The notes beneath the pieces are model-generated. The model was not told where the DNA came from. It searched no databases and saw only the letters and a list, made by a program, of their open reading frames with translations. Below are positions 58,662 through 64,000 of a stretch of 64,000 nt of DNA, one piece after another. How positions within the stretch are numbered: position 1 is the stretch's first letter; each line of letters starts with the position of its first letter. A program made the translations under genes and the position numbers. Source of the stretch: Desulfobacteraceae bacterium (lineage in GTDB: Bacteria; Desulfobacterota; Desulfobacteria; Desulfobacterales; Desulfobacteraceae); NCBI GenBank assembly GCA_004796375.1, contig QZLA01000001.1, positions 1 through 64,000 of the forward strand, written 5' to 3'.

Positions 58662-59801
58662 ATGATCACATTACTCAAACAGGCAGGGGTGTATGCCCCC
58701 GAGCCCATTGGTACCAGGGATATTCTCATAGCCGGCTCACGGATTGCGGCCATAGAAGAGGATATCGACCTTCCGGCGAACCTGCCGGGAGCCGCTGTAG
58801 TGGACTGCAGAGAGTTGACAGCTGTTCCCGGACTCATCGACAGCCATGTTCATATTATCGGCGGAGGCGGGGAAGGCGGTTTTCAGACCCGCACCCCTGA
58901 AATCACCCTGGGGGATATTCTCCTGGCCGGTGTGACCACACTTGTCGGTGTGCGGGGAACGGACGGATTTACAAGGTCCATGGAAGCCCTGGTGGCCAAG
59001 GCTAAAGAGATCGAGACCCATGGGCTGACCTGCCGGCTGCTCACCGGCTCCTACCAAGTCCCTGTGAGAAGCCTTACCGGCAGTGTGGAAAAGGATATCA
59101 TCCTCATCCATGAGATCATCGGGGCCGGGGAAATCGCCATGGCAGACCACCGCGCCTCGCAACGCCCGGTAAAAGACATCATCAACATTGCCGCCATGGC
59201 CCGGGTGGGCGGCATGCTTTCAGGAAAACCGGGCATTGTCAATATCCATATGGGAGACGGCCAGAGCGGCCTGAGCCCCCTGATTCGGGAAATCCAACAG
59301 AGTGATGTCCCGATCCGGCACTTTATCCCCACCCACATCAACAGAAGCTGGGATCTTCTTTTGCAGGGGTTTGATTTCGTAAAGGCGGGCGGGTTTATTG
59401 ACCTGACGGCAAGCGGATTCACCCCGGGTATTGACGATGAACGGACCAAGTGCAGCCGGGCATTTCACATCGCCGTAAAGCAGAATACCGGTATTGACCG
59501 GATCACCTTTTCTTCGGACGGACAGGGCAGCCTGCCTGTTTTTGACCGGAACAGCAATGTGAAAGGCCAGACCACGGGCTCATGCAGTGCGCTTTTATCA
59601 GAGGTCAGGGACATGGTTAACCAGGAGGGAATACCCCTTGAAACGGCGCTCCTGCCGGTGACGCTCAACCCTGCCAGGATGCTTCAAATGCCCTGTAAAG
59701 GCAGAATTGCCGTTGGGTCTGATGCAGACATCCTGCTGCTTGACAGCACCTTTTCCATCACAGCGCTTTTCGCCCGGGGAAAATCAATGAATGCCTCATA
59801 A
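58662..59801 (+). CDS. iadA: Isoaspartyl dipeptidase
   Basis: A 379-residue amidohydrolase of the IadA family (about 390 in E. coli). The metal HxH is at His62 and His64 (LIDSHVHIIGGGGEGGF), later ligands in NIHMGD and PTHINR, and the catalytic Asp in SSDGQGSLP. The TDGFTRS motif is typical of the family. It cleaves beta-aspartyl dipeptides released from damaged proteins. It is the last gene of the importer operon, which indicates uptake and cleavage of isoaspartyl dipeptides. Confidence 0.92.
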   Translation: MITLLKQAGVYAPEPIGTRDILIAGSRIAAIEEDIDLPANLPGAAVVDCRELTAVPGLIDSHVHIIGGGGEGGFQTRTPEITLGDILLAGVTTLVGVRGTDGFTRSMEALVAKAKEIETHGLTCRLLTGSYQVPVRSLTGSVEKDIILIHEIIGAGEIAMADHRASQRPVKDIINIAAMARVGGMLSGKPGIVNIHMGDGQSGLSPLIREIQQSDVPIRHFIPTHINRSWDLLLQGFDFVKAGGFIDLTASGFTPGIDDERTKCSRAFHIAVKQNTGIDRITFSSDGQGSLPVFDRNSNVKGQTTGSCSALLSEVRDMVNQEGIPLETALLPVTLNPARMLQMPCKGRIAVGSDADILLLDSTFSITALFARGKSMNAS

Positions 59802-59803
59802 AA

Positions 59804-59829
59804 GAGGGCCTGCACGATGGCAGGCCCTC
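59804..59829. terminator. Stem-loop terminator after iadA
   Basis: GAGGGCCTGC at 59804-59813 pairs with GCAGGCCCTC at 59820-59829 around a six-base loop. On the minus strand it is followed by TTTTATG, so it serves the converging gene at 59858; for iadA it gives a weak T-run. Confidence 0.75.
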
Positions 59830-59857
59830 ATATCATATTCGATGGTTTAGCCGGTGT

Positions 59858-61174
59858 TTAAAGCAGCGGTGCAGGCGGAATAAACCCGGATGCATCCGCT
59901 GCATTGGTAAACAGCAGGCTGGAATTATCGCTGCTTCCGGCAATGACGATCCCGTCTAACGAGGTCAGATTATTTTCCGCAACCACGATAATGCGGTCAA
60001 TGGCACTTAAGGGCACACCCGGGAACCACTTGGTGTGAACGCCGACAATTTTGCCGTATCCCGGAATGGAAGTGGATACCGACCCGATATACCCACCGGA
60101 GCCATATGCATACATGGTGATATTGGTGGCCATGGGACTGTAATTGGCAATGGCCAGGCCTTTCCACTGCACGATACTGGCAATGGAATTAAAATAGAAA
60201 CCCGCCTGGGTCAACAGGTTCCGGTACCCGCTTTTGAGACTGAATTCCGCAACGCCGCCGCTGGTATGGACATATGAATACCTGAAAAACAGGTCTTTAT
60301 TCGTGGACATAATCACTCCCGAGCTGGCACCCGCGGCCAGCTGTTTGGGCTGGACCACTGCACCGCTCAGAGCGGACACGGACTGAACATCCGAATACAG
60401 CTGCTGCCCGGCTGAATCGTAAAGTGTCAACATGTAGGTGGCATCCGTGCCTGAGTTATTATCCACCCTGAGATAATCGGTCCACTTGGCACTGGACGTA
60501 ATGTGGGGAATATAACTCCTGACGGTCCAGATATCAAACGAGCTGACCGTTCCTGCGATGGAGGAATTCCCTTCGGTGGAGATGAATATCTCAGCTGCAT
60601 CGTCCCTTTCGGTAACAAGATCAAACAACTCCACTTTCACATAGGCAAACTGGGATACATTACTCCAGAAATAGAGATGATTGCCTCTTAAAGCCATGGC
60701 CAGCCGTATATTTTCGGATGTGCTCCATGTGCCGCTGGAGTCGCCTAAAAATCCTCGTGAGATGGTGTTGACAGTCACCCCTGCCTGGGTCCGTTCACGC
60801 ACCCGATACCTCACGGAATACTGGCCATCCCAGAACTGCAGGTAGAGCTCAGCCAGAATTTTGTTGCCCATGATGGTATCGGCCATGTACTGCCTCAGAC
60901 CCATGAATGCGCCCTCATTGGATGAGGTGCTGACCGATGACACATTGAATGTGCCGAACGTTCCGTAATCCCCTGCAAAATTCTGAGAATAATTTCCCCA
61001 TCCGAACGCACCGGCGGTATCGGTGGAAGCAGTGGCGTGAAGTACTTCTCCTGCAGGATCAAAAGCGATCGTACCCGACTCAACATATGGCGTCCACCCG
61101 GTTTCAAAGGACACCGCAAACGCAGTAGAACAACTCAAGAATAAAACGGCAGTTAAAACAAGCAGTTTTCTCAT
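59858..61174 (-). CDS. Exported beta-rich protein of unknown function
   Basis: A 438-residue protein. The signal peptide (MRKLLVLTAVLFLSCSTAFA) may be a lipoprotein-like one, but the only Cys (in LSCST) is too early in the chain for a standard lipobox. The mature part is Ser, Thr, Asn and aromatic rich, with two likely beta-sandwich domains (residues about 22-215 and 220-435), the second opening with HITSSAKWTDYLRVDNNSGTDATYMLTLYD in pieces. I recognise no family. The start with GAGGG five bases upstream is preferred. Confidence 0.78.
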   Translation of the reverse strand: MRKLLVLTAVLFLSCSTAFAVSFETGWTPYVESGTIAFDPAGEVLHATASTDTAGAFGWGNYSQNFAGDYGTFGTFNVSSVSTSSNEGAFMGLRQYMADTIMGNKILAELYLQFWDGQYSVRYRVRERTQAGVTVNTISRGFLGDSSGTWSTSENIRLAMALRGNHLYFWSNVSQFAYVKVELFDLVTERDDAAEIFISTEGNSSIAGTVSSFDIWTVRSYIPHITSSAKWTDYLRVDNNSGTDATYMLTLYDSAGQQLYSDVQSVSALSGAVVQPKQLAAGASSGVIMSTNKDLFFRYSYVHTSGGVAEFSLKSGYRNLLTQAGFYFNSIASIVQWKGLAIANYSPMATNITMYAYGSGGYIGSVSTSIPGYGKIVGVHTKWFPGVPLSAIDRIIVVAENNLTSLDGIVIAGSSDNSSLLFTNAADASGFIPPAPLL

Positions 61175-61308
61175 TTCATCCCTCATTTACTTGAATTTGA
61201 TTCATGGATCAATGTCTATTACCATTACCAACAGCGACGACCATATCACAATTTTCGCCGCAGTTTAACAGAATATTCTCCTGGTTCGGTTTTAGATCAC
61301 GTGGCCTG

Positions 61309-61533
61309 TCAACTGTAGTTGATCCGGATGTTCACCTCAGTACCGGAGGATGTGGTCGATGAGACCTGGACAAACCGCGGGGTGACCTTCCAGTGGTCTT
61401 TGAGCAGTTCGTGCACCAGGGCTTTTCCCTCAAACCCCTGGCGCTGGAGTTCATTCAGGCCGTGCAGGAAAAATTCATCCTCTGAAAAGGATTCCACACT
61501 GCCGTCAATAAAATGGATTGACACCTGAACCAT
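61309..61533 (-). CDS. Small hypothetical protein, 74 residues
   Basis: A 74-residue protein, MVQVSIHFIDGSVESFSEDEFF then GLNELQRQGFEGKALVHELLKDHW, ending EVNIRINYS. It looks like a compact alpha/beta fold; no signal or membrane segment. AAGGAAA lies about eight bases before the ATG. I do not recognise it; conservation would decide whether it is real, but codon use and the ribosome site favour a gene. Confidence 0.6.
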   Translation of the reverse strand: MVQVSIHFIDGSVESFSEDEFFLHGLNELQRQGFEGKALVHELLKDHWKVTPRFVQVSSTTSSGTEVNIRINYS

Positions 61534-61700
61534 TGATATTTCCTTTTTACACAGGGTTACTCAATATTCTCCGTGCATGATATCCTGCCCGGGCAACCAC
61601 AAGATCAGGGGATACACTATCCGGAATAAAAAATCCATCCTCAATTCAATCCCCGGGCCGGGTTATTGACAAAGGAGACCAATAAAAATATAAGAAAGTC

Positions 61701-61961
61701 ATGCATCCTTTCCAGAAATTTGAAGATACCGTATTATCTGTGTTCCGGATGGATTTGCAGCTGCATTTTTTCTGGAGTTTTTCACTGACAATCCTGGCCC
61801 TGTTCTGGAAGCCGTTCATTATTTCGGGCCTTGTTGTGACCCTGGGCAAAGAGACGTTTGACGTGGCGGCAAAAAAAGGATGGTCCTGGGGTGATGTGAT
61901 CTGGGGCATCGCAGGATGCGGTGCCGGACTCGTGTTCTTATGGTACAATCAATTTTTCTGA
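61701..61961 (+). CDS. Small membrane protein, 86 residues
   Basis: An 86-residue protein with two or three hydrophobic segments (LQLHFFWSFSLTILALFW; PFIISGLVVTLGKETFD; VIWGIAGCGAGLVFLWY). It resembles the small VanZ/YfiM-like membrane proteins with a conserved KE before a helix, but this is uncertain. The ribosome site is weak: the upstream AAGGAGACC is 20 bases away. Confidence 0.55.
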   Translation: MHPFQKFEDTVLSVFRMDLQLHFFWSFSLTILALFWKPFIISGLVVTLGKETFDVAAKKGWSWGDVIWGIAGCGAGLVFLWYNQFF

Positions 61962-62025
61962 TCCACACGAACAAGAGCCCGGCCAAAGCATTCAACGCCC
62001 GCTAAACCCGGTTAATCCGTATCAA

Positions 62026-63018
62026 TTACTGGCACACAAAGGGCATTCTCGGGTTCAGGGATACCAGCTTCATGAGCATGGCGTTCAGGTCCGGGCTGAC
62101 GCTCCCGTGCTTGACCTGCCCCAGGGCCAGGGCGGCCAGGTACTGATGGGTATGGGTCGTGGGATGAATCCCGTCATAAAATATGGACACCGAGCAGTCC
62201 ATCCCGGTGTCACTGCAGGGATACATCGTATTTTCAAACCCCAGTTCTGCAGCATTGTCAACCGCGAACTGAAGCAGTTTGAATGTGTCTGCCACATAGA
62301 ACTGGACCAGTTTGCCCTGGTTCTGTGACCGCAGGGCACACACCTTTTCCAGCAACAGCTGATTATAGTAGTCCGAAATAACCGTATACACCTCGGCCAC
62401 CGTACTCCCGGCACTGGTGATGGCCGGGGCCAGTCCCAGATCCGGCATGGTCATCACCAGGATATCCTGGGCACCGGCATCAATGAGTTTCTGGGTGGAT
62501 GCTTCAAAACTGTCGATGGCCGGACCGATAATGGCGAACAGCATAAAGGAAAACGTCCTCAGGTAAGCGGCGTCAATGGGTACACCAGCCCCTTGATCCG
62601 CATACAGTTTCCACAGCGGCAGCAGGAGATCATTCCCCCCGATCCAGATGGTAAACAGGGTGTTGGACAGATCCTGCTCGCGGAATATCGTTACATACCG
62701 GTCCACCTGGGCCTCCATGCCGATATCAAGCCCGCCGTCCCATACCGGCCCCGAGGTCCGTGCACCGCCAATGGCCCGCCCCTCCAGTTCACCGGCGGTC
62801 ATGGTGTCGGCCAGGTAAGTGAGCCACACCGGCCCGTCACTCGAGGGTCCGGTCATTCCTTCGGGTATGATACCGGGAAAATTATTGGCACCCCCGTTGC
62901 CGTCATCAGACAGGCTGTCGCCGAATGAAATGATCTTGTCCCACGACAGAACAGGCGTAGCCGCCGGAAGCACCAGAAAAAAAGCCAAAACCATCGCCAT
63001 CCAGAATCTTTTGTGCAT
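62026..63018 (-). CDS. Exported GDSL/SGNH esterase
   Basis: A 330-residue exported hydrolase. After a signal peptide (ending TPVLS) come block I FGDSLSDDG (nucleophile Ser), block III WIGGNDLLLP, and block V YDGIHPTTHTH (Asp and His of the triad). It should cleave esters of lipids or polysaccharides. Two Cys near the end (CSDTGMDC) may pair. It is a single-gene unit. Confidence 0.92.
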   Translation of the reverse strand: MHKRFWMAMVLAFFLVLPAATPVLSWDKIISFGDSLSDDGNGGANNFPGIIPEGMTGPSSDGPVWLTYLADTMTAGELEGRAIGGARTSGPVWDGGLDIGMEAQVDRYVTIFREQDLSNTLFTIWIGGNDLLLPLWKLYADQGAGVPIDAAYLRTFSFMLFAIIGPAIDSFEASTQKLIDAGAQDILVMTMPDLGLAPAITSAGSTVAEVYTVISDYYNQLLLEKVCALRSQNQGKLVQFYVADTFKLLQFAVDNAAELGFENTMYPCSDTGMDCSVSIFYDGIHPTTHTHQYLAALALGQVKHGSVSPDLNAMLMKLVSLNPRMPFVCQ

Positions 63019-63196
63019 GTTACCCCCTTATCATGTTGATGTTATTTGATACTCCAATGAGTAATCGTTGCATCGGAACAGATTTGAACACGTCACTTGT
63101 TCGATATAGAATCACACTTAGCAGATTCTGTTCACCTTATCCAGTAACGGATAAAAAAAACTGCCTGAGTGGGTTCCACCGCAACAGACAGGAGAT

Positions 63197-64000
63197 TTAT
63201 TTGATCCCCTTGTCCTGTTTCATTTTGATGTACCAGCCCTGATCGCCATACAGTTGATCCGAACATCCGGGGCACAGCCCATGGCTGAACTCTGCGTCTG
63301 AATGCTGTTTAATATACGATTCAATCTGATTCCAGTATCCCTGGTCATCCCTTATTTTTTTACAGGATGCACATATAGGAAGAAGTCCGCTCAGAGTCTT
63401 GATCTCCATCAGGGCATTCTGCAGATCATTAATCAGTCTCTCGCGCTCCCGTTCTGCTATCTTTCTCTCTTTCACGTCAATGAACATGGCTGCCATTTCA
63501 TTTCTGGCGGTCTGGAATGCGTGAACCTCAAACGCCCCTTTGATCCGGTGATCCTCAAAATCAACCTGTTCCTGGACCCATATGCCGCCCTGTTCACAGA
63601 GTTCCTTATAGCGTCCCGGTATATTTGTCTCGACCAGGAAGGGGAACGCCTCCTCAATGGTTCTCCCGGTGAATTGCTGATGGTCAACCCCTAGAATTCT
63701 GTCAGCACTCTGATTGGCGCCCCGGAATATCAGTTCACCACCGCTTTCGAACCGGTAGAGATGTATGCCCATGGGAGATGCTTCAATGATATTGCGAAAT
63801 TTTGTTTCAGACTCCCGAAGCATCGCTTCCGCCCGCTTACGCTGATCAATTTCGCGTTTTAAAATCAGGTTCCAGAAAATCACGAACAAGATGATACACA
63901 GGGATACGCTCGTGATGATCTGGAAATTGCGATTTTTATAAAACGGTTCCCAGGACAGCCGGATCCACTTTTTCTGAATTGCTTCTCGTTCTTTTAGAGA
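63197..64000 (-). CDS. Membrane PAS sensor protein, 3' part (runs off the right edge)
   Basis: The frame is open to the window end; 267 codons are visible. The leftmost protein part reads LKEREAIQKKW, as at the end of a periplasmic family 3 solute-binding domain, then one membrane helix (IITSVSLCIILFVIFW), a coiled linker (REIDQRKRAEAMLRESETK), a PAS domain (FRNIIEASPMGIHLYRFE) and a C-terminal segment (CASCKKIRDDQGYW, HGLCPGC) that ends many Desulfobacterota sensors. A kinase core does not follow; the stop comes right after. The N-terminal sensor and start are outside. Confidence 0.85.
   Translation of the reverse strand, partial: SLKEREAIQKKWIRLSWEPFYKNRNFQIITSVSLCIILFVIFWNLILKREIDQRKRAEAMLRESETKFRNIIEASPMGIHLYRFESGGELIFRGANQSADRILGVDHQQFTGRTIEEAFPFLVETNIPGRYKELCEQGGIWVQEQVDFEDHRIKGAFEVHAFQTARNEMAAMFIDVKERKIAERERERLINDLQNALMEIKTLSGLLPICASCKKIRDDQGYWNQIESYIKQHSDAEFSHGLCPGCSDQLYGDQGWYIKMKQDKGIK

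Noticed and set aside
1-64000. tRNA, rRNA, CRISPR repeats, insertion sequences and phage genes
   Set aside because: Scanned for TPsiC-like motifs, spaced direct repeats, transposase motifs and integrase or capsid proteins; none found by eye.

Overview
The window looks like chromosome from a strictly anaerobic, probably sulfate-reducing member of the Desulfobacterota (Desulfobacterales-like). This is inferred from gene content, not from a marker gene: a rubredoxin / flavodiiron oxygen reductase pair, desulfoferrodoxin, rubrerythrins, corrinoid-dependent methyl transfer, a methanogen/anaerobe-type ferredoxin:thioredoxin reductase, an ADP-forming acyl-CoA synthetase and a large PilY1. I see no rRNA, tRNA, CRISPR array, insertion sequence or prophage. 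Genes are tightly packed, many pairs overlap by 1-4 bases, and base composition looks even throughout.

Layout. (1) 1-5856: a methyl-transfer locus. It holds the tail of an ornithine aminotransferase, a MtbC/MttC-type corrinoid protein, an AcsE/MtrH-type methyl-THF transferase, a PylB-family radical SAM enzyme, a LysR regulator divergent from a DUF2284 metal-binding protein, and an MttB-family methyltransferase without pyrrolysine. (2) 5928-10336: an M20 amidohydrolase and a complete polar amino-acid ABC importer in one minus-strand operon. (3) 10471-16063: a PAS histidine kinase, CsaA, an amidohydrolase, an acetyltransferase, a flavodoxin-like protein, a SAM methyltransferase and dodecin. (4) 16530-24711: a sigma-54 promoter followed by a minor-pilin operon (FimT/GspH, PilW, PilV, PilX, a 1,572-residue PilY1 and two small exported proteins). 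(5) 24753-32156: a 58-residue protein, a PaaK-like ligase, an orphan TRAP binding protein, a PAS-LuxR regulator, a DHH phosphoesterase, a membrane protein and an SRPBCC-TIGR01777 fusion. (6) 32380-42579: a large oxygen-defence and thiol-redox island. (7) 42598-48956: exonuclease III, two-subunit acyl-CoA synthetase, ferritin-like protein, a second TIGR01777 protein, HIT protein, HDOD protein and a CheD lacking its catalytic cysteine. (8) 49233-52227: an exported protein of unknown function and an MFS transporter. (9) 52329-59801: a FadR-type regulator, a full Opp/Dpp importer and isoaspartyl dipeptidase. (10) 59858-64000: an exported protein, two small proteins, a GDSL esterase and the 3' part of a membrane sensor.

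How parts fit together. Region 1 can move a methyl group from a quaternary or tertiary amine (MttB family) to a corrinoid protein and then to tetrahydrofolate, feeding the Wood-Ljungdahl route. The PylB relative there is unexpected because no other pyrrolysine gene is visible and the MttB homologue has no amber codon. Region 6 joins oxygen, superoxide and peroxide reduction (rubredoxin as electron hub) to thioredoxin, glutaredoxin and FTR thiol chemistry, and contains three unusual rubredoxin/desulforedoxin fusions. Region 9 is a self-contained dipeptide salvage unit. The observations I rate most worth checking are the PylB-like methyl-transfer locus, the rubredoxin-module fusions, the Grx-FTR pair, the catalytically dead CheD-HDOD pair and the extra domain inserted in PilY1.
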